DNA from: Cristatella mucedo
Lineage: Eukaryota > Bryozoa > Phylactolaemata > Cristatellidae
Length of the DNA stretch: 64,000 bases
Assembly (NCBI GenBank): GCA_009760855.2
Contig: WPIO01000222.1
Coordinates: 1-64,000 of the forward strand
Direction: 5' to 3'
In this document: in pieces, positions 21,898 to 34,424 of the stretch
Position numbering within the stretch: the first letter of the stretch is position 1
How the letters are laid out: every line of letters begins with the position of its first letter
Translations under genes and position numbers: made by a program
Notes under the pieces: generated by a model
Told to the model about the DNA's origin: nothing
Database searches by the model: none
The model's input: the letters and a program-made list of their open reading frames with translations, nothing else

Positions 21898-23798
21898 ATC
21901 CTGCCACCAGCGCTCATCCCAATTATACCCGTTATCCTCTCACAGCTCGTAAACACAACTATACACACCTCGTCCGATGCCCGTTCTGCCCCTTCGTCGG
22001 TTTATCCGCGGCGGTACTCAGCAAACATCTGCGAAACACGCCACACTTCGTCGGTAGTAGAACTTCCTCCTCCCCTTGAATCTATTGTGACTCGGGACGC
22101 GCCCCCGGACGTCCCTCTATTATCGTAGACGACACCCTCTCGTATTGCTCCACGTGCCACCCCATCTGAGACTCTTTGCCCTGCCCCGGTGCTGACACCC
22201 TCTGTCTCACTGGTACCTGTGCCTCGGCATACAAGACAGCTGTCACCGACTCCTACAGACGTTCCACGTTCACGTCGAGAGGTCGTCGAACTTTTCTCCC
22301 CATTTGCGCAGGCTAGCGTCCTGGCGAATGACTGGCACGGCTTCGTGGCATCCGCTCTTCTTCTAAGCGAGGAATGGTTGTCTTAGGCCCGATGCCTGGT
22401 CAAGGATCACGTGCGAAGGCATCGCCGAACTCGCTCTGAGCATCTGTCGCTTCAATCGGACGGCACTTCCTCCGGCAGCCCGCGGCCATGGGACGCGAGG
22501 TGTACCTTACATCTGCAACGCCTCTACGCGTCCAACCACACCAAGGCCGTTCTTGAGATCCTGCGGCCAGCCCTGACTTACTTCACCAGTGACCTAGCAG
22601 CCTGCCGCCCCTACTTGGAGACCGTGTCGCAGGGCCCAACCTGTTGATAATGACCATCTGCATACTCTACTCGCTTGGACTACATTTTCTTACTCGGCTC
22701 AGCCGTCCAACCCGATGTCTCCGCTATCGAAAGAGGATATCATCGCCCCCTTGCCTTCGCAGATCCCGCAACACCTCTTCGTGAGCTGACCGTCTGGAAT
22801 ATCACCACTTACGCCTCGTCGACCCGGATTGCTCGCTCATTGCCTGCATCCTGAACGGCTGTCTCCAGTTCGGGACGTCCCTTCCTCGTGGAAAATGGGT
22901 TTAGGATTCTAAAATCACAAGAAGGGTGACCCAAGCATGCCCGATAACTTCCGTCACATCAAGCACTTGCCCACTCTTTACAAGCGGCTCTCGGAAAGCC
23001 TGGCCACTAGGCTGTGCAAGTTAGCTGGTGGCCGTGGACTGCTCTCACCGCAGCAAAGGGGCTTTGTTCTGGGCGTGGAGGGCTGCCTATAGCAGTCCTT
23101 TCATGGGGAGAGCGCCTCTGATTAGGCTACAGATTCGCATGGCGCTTTTGTTGTGCACTCCACGTTTCGCGACTTACAGAAGGCCTTTGGCAGCATTCCA
23201 CACACATGTCTCTCTTTTCAGTGTGCTTCGGCATATCAGAGTGGAGTAGAGCTTCTGCAAGTTTGTTGAGCGCCTCTATACCGACTCGCTTATGGAGCAT
23301 CGGGTTCGCGATGAGACGCTCTTGGCGTTTCCTATGACTTCCGGCGTCCGGCATATCACCTATTATTATATAGGTATATATCATATATAGCAAGGTATAT
23401 ATCACCTATTACCTCTATCATCGATTCTCTTTGATCTCGCAATACAACCGATTGTCAGACTCGCTGCCAACATACACGAATCCTGCATCCAGCTTGGCGG
23501 TACCTCCCCGTCGGTCTGTGACTTGCAGATGACCTCGCCCTATTCTAAGGCTTTTTAAGGCCCTTGTATCCGCAGTTGAACAGGCTGCGTTGGCGCTGGG
23601 CATGCAGTTCCGGCAGGGAAAGTGCTGTGTCTCGCCCGAAAGGGTGTGAAGCCCGTGCTCACCTCAATCACCCTACATGACAGGCGGATCCCTGAGCTGC
23701 CGGAGAATGAGTCAGTGGCCTACCTTGGAGCCTCGCAGGGTCTTTGGCAGTCTAGGGCTGAAGTAAAGCTGGCATACTCTTCACTTGCAAAGGACATA

Positions 23799-23945
23799 AA
23801 TAAATAAATAAAATAAATAATTCATTTATATAGCGCCCCAAGAGAACTTGATCTCTATTCAGGCGCTTCACATATGCCTCGGGGCTCGAGCCCACGACAT
23901 CAGTCGGGGCGAGCACCTTAACCGCTAGACCAAACCAGCTCGGCA
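23799..23945 (-). mobile_element. tRNA-derived SINE with a LINE-like tail
   Basis: On the minus strand the head has a polymerase III A box (TGGTCTAGCGG) and B box (GGCTCGAGCCC) at normal tRNA spacing, then GCGCCTGAATAGAG ... TTGGGGCGCTATATAAATGA and an (ATTT)n tail. The tail has the same stem-loop design as the LINE 3' tails in the window. It splits the R2/NeSL-like coding sequence, flanked by CATAAAT (left) and CATTAAT (right), a 7-bp target duplication with one mismatch. Confidence 0.8.
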
Positions 23946-24660
23946 TTAATCAGCTTAAGGCCAGCTTTCTCGCCCCCTGGCAAACGCTTGAGGTCTTGCG
24001 AACTTTTATCCTGCTACGGCTCGACTACCTTTGTCAGGCGCGGCTTGTGCCTAAGGATGCTCTGCAACCAGCCGAAGAGGGTCTGATGAGGCTTTGTCGC
24101 TTCGCGTGCGGTCTACCGAACTTTAAATTGGTGCATTTCCCATTTTCGCCACGCTCTGAGAGCGGACTTGGCTTGATCGGCTTCGGGACGAACGCGTCCA
24201 TCCTATGAGCTGCGAAAGCAGGTCACATGCTGTGCTTGCAAGACGTGTGAGTCCGTCAAGTCACTAGTCATAATCTCGGCTGAGCAGTCGCCAGCCTGGA
24301 TGGCAAGCCATAGTCTGATGATCAGCATTCACGATACCTGAACCCAGCAGCCTTTGACCCTGGCAGCAGGGTTGGCCCGATCTCATTGCGGTCGGATGCC
24401 GTAAGTGCCTCAAGCGTCTCTCGTGTCGCCTCTCGCTGGCCGGCCCTGAAGTGCTGGCTGTGTCCACCGACCCTGACGTCATCGAGCACCGGGTCGTGCC
24501 TCATGTGGTCATCACGAAGCTGCCTGTGTTCTCCAGGCTCATGGAAGGCCGTGCCTGGGTGGCCCAGCCTGCACAGGGCAGGGTCATAAGCAACCTAGCC
24601 ACGTCCAAATTCGCCACCCGAAGTCACTGCTTGACCGCAGGTCTTGGCCTTTGGTTCAGG

Positions 24661-24758
24661 GCTTGGCGGTTCGTGCATCAAGTGCACCTGGATGTGCTGC
24701 CAGTAGCTGCTGCCACTGGCAGCAAATCCAGGTGCACTCGATGCACGGACCGCCAAGC
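24661..24758. repeat. 98-bp near-perfect palindrome inside RT/endonuclease coding sequence
   Basis: Arms 24,661-24,709 and 24,710-24,758 are reverse complements at 44 of 49 positions with no spacer. Both strands encode almost the same peptide (VHQVHLDVLPVAAATGS on plus, VHRVHLDLLPVAAATGS on minus). It lies just before the zinc knuckle of the R2/NeSL-like ORF. Confidence 0.9.
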
Positions 24759-25393
24759 CACGAGTCGGGCAAACCCTGGGATGGCTACCAGCTGCCGCCT
24801 ATGCCGCACGGAGGCAGAGACCGTTTGCCACGTGCTGAGCCAATGCCAACGGATGCTGCATGCAATTACGGCCCGACACAGTCTGGTTCTGGGCCGCCTA
24901 ATCAGAGCACTGCCGGCCACCTCGCTCAAGTTCGTATCGGTGGGCCGAGTCCTCCCACTTGCCGGTGGTCTGGCTCTCAATCCGGACCTGGCGATTGACA
25001 GCTGAACTGATTTAGTAGCTGTGGATGTGACAGTGGAGTTAGACAGCAGCGAGGATGCTCTGATTATGGCGGCCCGGAACAAGACTGATAAATATGCAAC
25101 AATTGCCCGGTCTTTCCTTACCGCTGACTACCGTTTGGCAGTGGTGAAGCCCTTCGTGGTCGGGGCTCTTGGCAGCTGGTGGCCAAACAATAAAGCTTGC
25201 CTGGCGGATCTCGTCATCCCAATATCGGGAAGAACGGCTTTAAAGGCGGCACTGCGTCTCCGACGCCACTACTGGCTTGGAAGCCGTACAGTGGTCCCTC
25301 TTCCTGAACCAGGTGGCCCAAGATAGCACTTGTGGCCAGTGGCAGGGCAGGCAGAGCACGCTTAATATTTTAATAAATTATATATATATATAT

Positions 25394-25445
25394 ATACAGA
25401 GAGCATTTATATATATATATATATATATATAAATGCTCTCTGTAT
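25394..25445. repeat. Palindrome with AT core
   Basis: ATACAGAGAGCATTTATA and its reverse complement flank an AT run. It lies directly after an (AT)n tract downstream of the R2/NeSL-like element. Confidence 0.85.
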
Positions 25446-27670
25446 ACTCTCTGTCTTGATTATATTCATATAAGTAAAAATAAATAAATAAATGTATAGG
25501 CAAGCCTGTCTATACGCCCCACTCAAGCCACAAAGCCAAAAGTTGCCAAAGCCACACAAGCCAAAGTTGTGCTTAAAAACAGGTGGCTCATTTATGCAGG
25601 TGCAAACATAAGAACGAGCGTAGGAGATAATGCCGATGGTTTGCATAAGCGCGAATGCAGATTAACACAATGACACCAGATTTCGGAAATACATATAGAG
25701 AAAAAATTGCCGATTTACGTTGACTTGACCACAAATTAGGATTGGATATTCACATTTAATATTGGCTGAGGTTTTTCCTTTAAAATGGTTTCAGGCATCT
25801 TTCTAGCCAAATCCTAAAGTTCTCTATGCCGATGAGAAGCGTTGCCGATTGAAGCGTTAGCTATATGTCTTCCGATATTCCGTATGGCAGCTTTTCCAGT
25901 GCAAATGATAGTTCTAAGGTCTTTTAAGTATCTCTTTCATTCGACGTCCCAGAAACGCCACCACGGATGTTTTTAACTTACCCTCTGAAGTCGATTGAGT
26001 TTTCAAATTTGTGATGCAGCCTTCCTACGCTGGCCAGTCAAATAAAGGCTTGTCGCAGAAACTCTCGAGCGCCTTAAGTTGAAGAAAGAAGTAGTGGATA
26101 TACTTATTTCGAGTTTCCAGCTCTACGTCGCCAAAGCAAATCCAGCATAGTTGGGTCACTTATCTAAGTGTAGAAGCTTGATTTCGGCTCCATAAGCCAA
26201 GCTACCAAGATACAAGTGTGCCGACAAAATATCGCCGATGAAAACGCACACGCAAGAGCGTGCCGACAAAAGCTGGCAAAGCAAGCAACCCAGAGAAATG
26301 CAAGCACTATAAAAGTAGGCAACTGTGAGGTTCAAGTGACTTGATATTGATGAGAATGAAATTATCTAGATTAATAAATAGTGTAAAAAAAGACAAATTG
26401 GAGAAGAATGCAGACAGAAAATATAGGAATGAATAATCATTAACTTTTCTGCGTATGAACGAGAGAAAACATCTACCGCGGCAGACTGGCAGTGCATATA
26501 CATATCTATTTCAATTCAGACATTTCAGTTTCGATTTCATGCAGACGGAGCGGCCCTCTACTTAGGCCCGTGAGGCTCCTTGAGGATCGCTTTAGCATGC
26601 AGCCGGCCTACTCGTATTGAGCGATGTTTCGTGTAAACACGGTTGCATCGGTAATTAATTTACTACCTCGGAGGAGAGTCGCACGGAGACAACTGAGGAA
26701 GCCATGGCGCTGGGGCTAGTGACGTCGGCTGCGCATATTGCAGTGAGGGCTGCTAAGCCCAATATTTTAGTCACGGAGACCATTTCCCAGAAGAAAAACG
26801 ATCCACCTTTACTTAATGGATACAGGCTACGTAGACATTGAGCTCTTGCAAATTGCAGTATTTCATGGAGGTGTTCCAGAAAAAATTAATCTGAGCATAT
26901 AAAAGTCAGAGATAATAAGGATTTCAGAGCACAATCGTGCGGTCGCACGCTGATCAAAACAAAGATTGCTGCATACACTTGTTAAATAGACGCAACAACT
27001 TGAAAAAAGCTCGACAAATCATTCAACGGAGTGCAGCTAGAGTTTTATTGAAGGTCGCCAGCCAGCCATCATCCGGAATATAGTAGCTGATTCAGCAGCC
27101 TTTTTTGAATAGTGACAGAAGAGCCTTTAAAGCTAAAACAAACACTTGCAGTGACTATACAAAACGCCCACACGATGTTAAAAATACAAAGAAATAAAGA
27201 TTTTTGCTGCGAGATTATGGTAAAGATCATGCCAACAGTATTTTGACTTACTTCTTTCTGGCCAATCTGGATCTTCATCAACAGCACGATCATCGGTTTA
27301 TCGAAGGAGAATTCAAAGTTGCACAAAAAATCTACTGATAAATTATTACTATTCCCTTAATAATTGATGGTTCTGCACAAGTTTTCATCTACATCCTAAT
27401 GCCAGACAAGCCAGAAGAAGGATATGAACGAGTCCTCGGGAAGCTGCTTGAATTGTAGCCAACTTTGAATTCGGCAAGTAGCATGTCAGATTCCGGAAAA
27501 ACTAGTCAGAATGCCCGTCCAACTATCTTCCCTTGAGCTCACTTAGTTAGATGCTTGTTTCATCTTCGACAGAATGTTTTCCATAAGATTTAAGACTTTA
27601 AACTAGCTAGGTCTACGAAGCGAAAGCTTGACACAGCATACCAAAGATCAGGACTGACTCTCCAGCAACT
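25446..27670. other. No gene seen
   Basis: Short frames only. A minus-strand frame at 27,069-27,326 is hydrophobic but carries no motif I recognise. Confidence 0.5.
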
Positions 27671-27673
27671 GGT

Positions 27674-29768
27674 ATGCGAGGACTACTCCAGGTCATACCA
27701 ATTGATACTAGCAGAGAGTGGAGCTTCTATAAAAACATGGTTAAATCACAGGTGCAAAATTCTGAAGTACTGATGTTGACGATCAACCATCTCCTTAACC
27801 GTTCCCAGGTTAGCCCCTTACCTAGTGATGCCTGTGATGATCTAGGTGATTGTTTCTCTAGCTTCTTTGTCGACAATCTATTCAAGGTAAAAGAGTTCAT
27901 AAATAAGATAGCGGCATCCCCCTGGAATCTCGTACCTCAATTCCATGCATCACGTCAATGTCTACATTCAAGCAGGTCACTAGTGACCTCGTCCTGAAGT
28001 TCATTTCACAATCCAAAAAGACAACTAGTTCTCTGGACTCTATTACAACAGTCCTGCTTCTATGATGCATTGATCTGCTGCTGACATGCATAAACGACAA
28101 CATAAATATGTCATTTACCTCAGGTAATGTCCCAGCACCTTTCAATCAGGCTCTAGGTAGGCCACTGCTCAAGGAAGCGACACTAGACCGACAGAACTTG
28201 AGCAACTTCGGCCCAGTCTCCTTTCTATTGTTCCTATCAAAGACACTAGATGTAATCCTGGCAGACCAGCTGAACTCATAACTTGAAATTTCAAACCTTG
28301 TTAGTAAGTTCCAGTCTGGTTTTAAGAGTTCATTACTCGTCGGAGTCAGAATGGCTTCGCGTGTATAACGACTTACTTAGGAATGACGACATGGGTGGAG
28401 TTTCACTGCTTGTTGTGCTCGATATTTCGGCAGCTTTTGATACTATTTATCAATAATCCCTTCTTGAGTGCCTCTCATCTCGCCTTGCCATCACTAACAC
28501 TGCATTGCAATGTTTCAGGACTTATCTCTGTGGGAGAATCCATAGCATTGATATGAAGTGAAATAGATAATCTGAGGAACCTCTGAAAAATGGAGTACCC
28601 CAGGGACCTTTGCTTAGTTCCGTTCTTTTCACAGTCTATACTCAGTCTCTTGCCTATGTGATTTCCAACCACAATCTGGGCTTTCACTTCTATGTGAATG
28701 ACATTCAGTTGTACCTTTGCTTTGATCCCTTATGGTTCTCCAGCCCTTCGAATTCTGTAAACTTCCTTGCTGCATGTATTGATGAAATCCGCGCTTGGAT
28801 GGAAGCAAGCTTTCTTAAACTGAACGTTGATAAAACCGACTTACTAGTTATGGACAAACTAAGTGTGAATAAGAAACTGGAAAGGCCAACACTCAAAATC
28901 GGCTCTGCCAGCATATCTCCACTTGAATCTATACAAAATCTGTGTTTCATGTTCCAAAGTAATCTTTCATTAAACAACTACGTCAGCTAAACGGTCAAGT
29001 TTGCCTACTATCAGCAACATAACTTACTAAAATTCTGGCTTGTTTAGACAGGGATACCATATGTAAATTGATCCATGCATTTGTGACATCCCGTCTTTAC
29101 TTCTGTAACTCACTGCTTGCTGGTATACCGGCTTGTGCACTCATAGACTTACAGTTTATGTAAAACTCTACAGCTAGTCTTGTCCGTCGCGAGCCTCGCA
29201 GTTGCCACAGCACACAACCTCTCGCCGACCTGCAATAGTTCCCAGTAAAGCAAAGCATCGATTTCAAGGTTTTTTCAGCCACTTTTACGTCCCTTCATTC
29301 TTTTGGCTCCATCCTACCGATCAGATCTAACCCCACCAGGAAAAGCATCGTACCACCCGCTTTTTGGAATATCCCTGTTTACCCATACCTCGTCAAAATT
29401 TCAAATCCTTCGCTTTTAGCTCGTATGCCCCCAAAACCTGGAAATTACATCCAACTTACATCACACCATCCTGTGACTGGTCCTCCTATAAAAAAAAACT
29501 AAAGACACATCTTATTATGACAGCTTTTAGTGGGCCCATGTAATTCATTCTTTATGTGATTATGCGTGCTAATACTGGGCATGCTGCCCCTAACCAAAAT
29601 TGCTTGCTGACCCTGTAGATGTCGCCACCAACCATGCTATTTCTTCTGTTTGTCAAACATGCTACGATTAACCGTTCGATCACGCTTCCTTAGAAGCAAA
29701 TGTAAAGTGCCTAGAAAGAGATTGGGTTCTATGAGTTCTCTCAATTGAATGCATTATTATTATTATTA
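27674..29768 (+). pseudogene. CR1/L2-like LINE with dead catalytic box
   Basis: 27,674-27,997 encodes the region before the RT fingers (NHLLNRSQVSPLP, then LGDCFSSFFVDNL). Broken frames follow with PLLKEATLDRQNLSNFGPVS-like and VVLDISAAFDTI-like words. 28,610-28,990 encodes FHFYVNDIQLYL, where the catalytic YADD has become YVND, and AWMEASFLKLNVDKTDLLV. The C-terminal and UTR parts are decayed. It ends with GCAAATGTAAAGTGCC ... and (ATT)n at 29,697-29,768. The loss of the first catalytic Asp plus frameshifts means no activity. Confidence 0.8.
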
Positions 29769-29959
29769 TAGTTAAATCTTGCAACAGCATACTGTGACAC
29801 AAAATCTTCAATTGCATGTCGAAAAGATGTTAGCTCTAATTTACGATGTTCGTGCTGCTTACGACGAATCGGCTGATGACTGCTCTCTTCTATGGGCACT
29901 ATTGATCAACTTCTGGGAAGACATATAAATAAGGAGGCAATGAAGAGGTTGACCCGCAA

Positions 29960-30170
29960 AATCATGCTTCCCTGTGCAACTGTGGAATGCTTGTGCTGGC
30001 TTCATCGACAACCTACATCGTAGCAACAACTCAATCCAGACCTGGCATCGATCTTATCAAAAGATGATACAGTCCCAACACCAGCCCGTCTACAAACTGG
30101 TTACACACTTCTGTCAGGAAAAGGATGATGGTGACAGTAACAAAGGTTTTCTCATGAAGCTAAGCTGAGA
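29960..30170 (+). pseudogene. MULE-type transposase C-terminal fragment (probable)
   Basis: A 64-codon frame encodes VQLWNACAGFIDNLHRSNN then WHRSYQKMI and HQPVYKLVTHF. This resembles the W-N-x-Y ... L-P-R-T-N-N-x-V-E-x-W-H-R ... P-x-I-W-K-x-I pattern found near the C-terminus of MULE transposases in animals. It is short and isolated. Confidence 0.45.
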
Positions 30171-31200
30171 CCTTTTCCCCACCCCTCCGGGGTTATGATT
30201 ACCATGCTGTCATACTTCATCCGGGAGAGTTTTCTGCTCCCGAGGGACATCACCAGGTTAAAGATCTTCAATGTGCCAGGAAGACAGCTAATGGTGTCAA
30301 ACGGCACACAAAGGCAGTACAACTCCGACTTCATAATCCTCTGACCGGGATTTGAGGATTTTCCAATTCAAAAGCACAGCGGGAGCACACTATGCCGCTT
30401 TGTGTAAATAAACGTACGAAATAAACAACTTATATTGAGTTCCACAGCTAGCAACACTGATTTGTTCGATATGTCAAGTCGCATCCTACTAAATGGCCGA
30501 CGGAGCAGCCTTAGCAGTGCAAGACGCCACCGTTGTAATGGAATGAACTCGGTCACGCTATAATTACCGCCGTTCTTGCACCGAGATCCTACCTTTTGGT
30601 TAGTCCAGCTAGAGGCTCATTTCACTTCATATGGCATCAATAAAGAACTGACAAGGCACCATTATCTTTCGGTATCTCTGGACGACGTCTGCGCTTACAT
30701 AGTCTGAGACATCTTATTACGACTGGCAGCAACCCTCTTTAACTTCAATCGCGAAGCCGTATTCCGAGTAAAACCCGCCATGATTCAAACTACTACGCTC
30801 TCAGACAGCCGCCAGTTCGATTTTCTCCTGATTGGTGAGCAGCTGGGAGACCGTAAGCCCAGCAAATCGCTCCTCCCCGTGAATTGGCACGCAGGCAGAC
30901 ACATTCGACCAGCACTTAATTCGCAGTGGGGAGCGAATGGTACTGGCGAATGTCACATGGCTCGATCTAAGTAAGGTAAGGAAGAAAAATGGCTCCGAGC
31001 TACCTGATTCGCCGGATAGGCCACCCAGTCAACAAACCCAAGACGATATCAAGGCCACTACTTTCACAAACAACAACCAGCAAACTGGTGCTTGGACAAT
31101 CTTGCGCGTGCCCCCTCCAGCCTATGGGGAGGGGCGGTGGTCGATAGTGTGCATACGAGCGTTTTTTTTAGTCAGGCAGGCAGTGCTGCCAGAGCCCTGA
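30171..31200. other. No gene seen
   Basis: No supported coding sequence. The last ~200 bp may belong to the gag-side of the degenerate gypsy element that follows. Confidence 0.4.
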
Positions 31201-32940
31201 GAAGGGGATGAAAGCGTGGAGCAAGCCAAGCTTTTTCGTCGCACCGGCTTTACCATCCGGCCACGAGGGGGCTCCACCGATAGAAGCATGAGACGCCCTG
31301 GCCTCAGCCACTTGTCGATAGTGCTCCAGAGCAGTTTTTATAGGGCCGTGCTAGCTCAGGTACTGTCGTTGCATGAACTTGCCGAGTTCGATGTCCGGAT
31401 AACCGGAGAATGCCTGACAGCAGACGTGGTTGGGTGACTTCAAAGTGGATTCGGTGACTTCAAAGCCCGAGAACGACACTCTCGCCCCTCGCCGCAGCAA
31501 TCGCCTCTCTGAGCAGAAGGCTCGACGACCATCAAACCATCAACCATCAAAATTAACCATCAAAACGCCCACCCCACCTAGACTTGTTTGGATCTTAGTC
31601 GGACGAAACCAAAGAATACCGCCAGCAATTGCACCCCAGTTACAGGTAACAAACAAGCACTACATCACATTCACTGAGCAATTGCCGACGGACCATAGCA
31701 GACGACGAACAATGCCGGTGCCACTGAATCTTTAGGCAGAGTTTTCAGAGCAAGTTTGTCTGCCGACCGTCCTCGGTACGTACAGTGGCACCAACAAGAT
31801 AGCCAGCTCGTTCAGGCAAAGTCCTCTTTTGTATGCCGTTGACCGACTTTCCGGTTTGCGTTTCCTCGTTGACTCGGGAACCGAAATCAGCTCAGGCCGG
31901 CGTGGTTTGCAGAATAAAGTGCTCGGTGTTGGAGCAAGCAGGCTCGTTAATTGGTTGGGCTCTAAAACTCATTGACAGGTCATGTTTTGATTTTGATGAT
32001 ATATTTGATAATTTGATGACATGCAGGCCAGTTTTGTTCCTTCCGCTAACCCGCTGGTGAACAGCTGTTGGAGCGGGACAATGGCTCGACAGTGCAAAAT
32101 CCCGATGTCATTGGGACGGGCCGGTGCACAGCTGTTGTCTGCCTATGATGTGGCGAGGACACAGGCCGGTATTGTTTCTCCCTCTAACCCGCTGCTGAAC
32201 AGATGTTGGATTCACCGTTGGGGTCGGCCGGTGCACAGCTGCTGTCGAGGAGTGAGGCTCGCATTGGAGAGAGGAACGAAGAGAGTTGTGCTTCTCTCTG
32301 CTCCATGCGTCGTAGAATAAACCGTTGGTGGTGGCCATCGGCTGGCGTACCGTGCAGTGTGCGAACCAATAGGCAGTTCGGAGTGGTGTCAAAGCCAACT
32401 TGCTGCACTCCTCCCCTGCTCAGTCAGACGTTACCTAAGGCAATAGGGTCAAACACACCGTCACGCCCCACTTTCGAATTACCTGGCCACCAGTTTACGA
32501 CAGAGCGCGACTGGATCCTGTCAAACTTCGAAACGCCAAGGCTGGGTTTGACTTCCTCATAAAGGTTGCTGCAGTCCGACCTTCAAAAAGTGAATACGCG
32601 TCTCCGCTGCATGTGGTATTCAAGCCCTACGATAGCTACCGCCCCTTCGGACACTATAGAGCTCTCAATAAAGTGTCAATAACGGATCACTACTCCCTCC
32701 CTAATATACAGGACTTTGCAGCGTCGCTAGTAGGCAAGTGCATAGCCTCAAAGATCGACTTGTTCCGAGTGTACTATCAAATTCCCTTTGCTCCGGCCGA
32801 TGTAGACCACGGAAAAACTACTTTTGGTCTATTTGAATACATACGCGTGTTATATGGTCTTAGAGCACTTTGCACAGGATTTATATCTTCTTGTCATAAT
32901 ACGGTATGGGAGACCACGAGAGGGCTCGATCGGGGGGGGG
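31200..32940 (+). pseudogene. Ty3/gypsy-like gag-pol remnant (protease and RT)
   Basis: A retroviral-type aspartic protease start is visible at ~31,830-31,890 (LSGLRFLVDSGTEIS, with the D-S-G catalytic triplet). The RT is at 32,613-32,890: YRPFGHYRALNKVS, SLPNIQDFAASLVGK, SKIDLFRVYYQIPFAP and FGLFEYIRVLYGLR. These match the gypsy fingers and palm up to motif B; the YxDD box, RNase H and integrase are missing. The protease and RT are separated by an LTR-related insert at about 31,990-32,400. Frames are broken in several places, and the element stops near a G-run at 32,934-32,943. Confidence 0.75.
31990..32400 (+). repeat. LTR-related insert, partly self-duplicated
   Basis: Shares ordered blocks with the reverse complement of the LTRs at 61,969-62,257 and 63,443-63,726: ATGCAGGCC, AACAGCTGTT, GATTCACCGTTGGGGTCGG and AATAAACCGTTGG. 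GGGGTCGGCCGGTGCACAGCTG and GACGGGCCGGTGCACAGCTG, and CTAACCCGCTG, each occur twice, so the first part of the LTR is duplicated. It interrupts the gypsy-like pol. Confidence 0.5.
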
Positions 32941-33084
32941 GGAAGGCTTGCTTTTAACAAAGGTGCAATGATTTCCAGCAGCTGCTCCCTTAAACACGTT
33001 GCTTTACTGTTTTCGTCCTGCAATATTCCTCCTCAGTCTGAAAAGACACAGCAGTTCTAGAAGCAGGAGTTCATATTATCAGGT

Positions 33085-33390
33085 CCTAGGCTGTGGAACT
33101 CGCTTCCGCAATTATTTTGACAACTACTCTCCTGCTGCCGACTATGGCTCATCTTTTTCAGCAGTCCTGGGCTGCTACTTCTATGCTACTTATTAGCTCA
33201 ACTGATGGCTCTCCTGACTCTGTTATGCTTACCACTTTCTCTTTGTCGAATGAGATGAAGTCTGTTGTCTATCAAATGCGTACCGAAAGCCGCTTAGGCT
33301 GTGAGCTCGCTATATTCAACTCTATTGCGTAATGCCTGCATAGTCTTTATGGTTTGGGAAGTTACAGACGGAGATACAAATATACATTCA
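33085..33390 (+). mobile_element. 5'-truncated LINE fragment (same family as 18.4-20.3 kb)
   Basis: Begins CTAGGCTGTGGAACTCGCTTCCGCAATT (read in two blocks), matching the WNSLPQF codons of the 18.4-kb LINE, and follows its 3' UTR through CGTACCGAAAGCCGC and GTTACAGACGGAGATACAAA. Confidence 0.8.
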
Positions 33391-34424
33391 AACATCTCGA
33401 GTTCCGCACCGCTTGCAATAAAGAAAGTCCACACTCATAGCGAAGCATCGGTGTTCCGTTGGAAGACTGAACCAACTCTTCAAATAGCTTGGACGTCATC
33501 AACGCCTTTTTGCGAGCCTCGTGCATTATTTTCAGCAGCTCCAAATCGACGCTTCTTATGCGTTTGAGCTTGATACATTTTCCAGATACGTATGGCTTTA
33601 GGCACCGCTGATCCATACCAGTCTCACTTTTGCCACGAATAGATATGCAGCTAGCTTCGCTCTACGTCGCTCGCTTGGTTCGTATAGAGATGATACTAGC
33701 TTCATCCATGAACATCATCATAAATTTCGTAAATAGCAACCACCTTCTCCGGCCGTTCCTTCAGTGTGACTCAATTAACTCGGATTTAAGCACTGTATAT
33801 TAGTAGAGAGATGGTAAAAATAGGTAAGAACTGCTTTATCGATGTCTTCCGCAAAGGAAGTCTTTATGTGAGAATTTAAAAATAGCAGGCTGCGTGTCTG
33901 CAACAACCAACGACACTGCAGTCAGGCTTGAGAAAACCAAGCCGGCCATGCCCTGTCTACACACACTCTAGACGGCTTCGAGGAGTCGAGGTATCCAGCC
34001 CTATCTTCCTGTCCTCCCTTGTATTCTTTCGGCAGCCATTATATTCCTAGCATGTATTCTTTTTGTACTGTCGAGCCATTGCTCGTTCCGAACCCGCCCG
34101 AGGAGTCGGCGGGAGTTTTCGATAGACGGATTTCCCCACAAATGCCGCCAATACATGGATTTGGACCGGACTGATTAGTCATTTGACGAGGGTCATTAGG
34201 CTCTACCGCCGCTCGACCGTCTGCAGCTGCTTAGGCAGTCTGAGCAATCGTAGGTCTCCAACGAGTACCCCAGGCTGCTGCTGAGTCGTGTTCCCTCACA
34301 GTATCAGGGAGGTTCTTTAGTTGCTAAAAAATTTTATAGTTACAGAATACTTCCTGCAATGTTCAGAATGTAAGGTACGCGGTGCTCAACTTGCTCACAA
34401 CTTCAAACAGGTAGCCTTCAGCGC
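33391..34424. other. No gene seen
   Basis: A minus-strand frame at 33,362-33,616 overlaps the LINE tail and has no recognisable domain. Nothing else is supported. Confidence 0.5.

Larger units (their letters stand above)
21900..25326 (+). pseudogene. R2/NeSL-like non-LTR retrotransposon, broken
   Basis: A single-ORF type element in several frames. An N-terminal zinc finger is at ~21,975-22,055 (CPFCPFVGLSAAVLSKHLRNTPH, a CxxC-H-H pattern). The RT region is heavily broken; an ADDLALF box survives at 23,523-23,545. A thumb-like region follows (23,622-24,208). 24,451-25,005 encodes a zinc knuckle (CRLCRTEAETVCHVLSQC with RHSLVL after it) and a restriction-like endonuclease start (LALNPDLAID); 25,021-25,326 continues with VDVTVELD ... 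ARNKTDKYATIARSF. These are marks of R2/NeSL/R4-type elements, which usually insert at a fixed site. A SINE interrupts it at 23,799-23,945 and the knuckle region contains a 98-bp palindrome. Confidence 0.75.

Noticed and set aside
23878-23945. A functional tRNA gene
   Set aside because: A and B boxes are present, but the sequence continues into a LINE-type tail with (ATTT)n and is flanked by a target duplication, so it is a SINE head.
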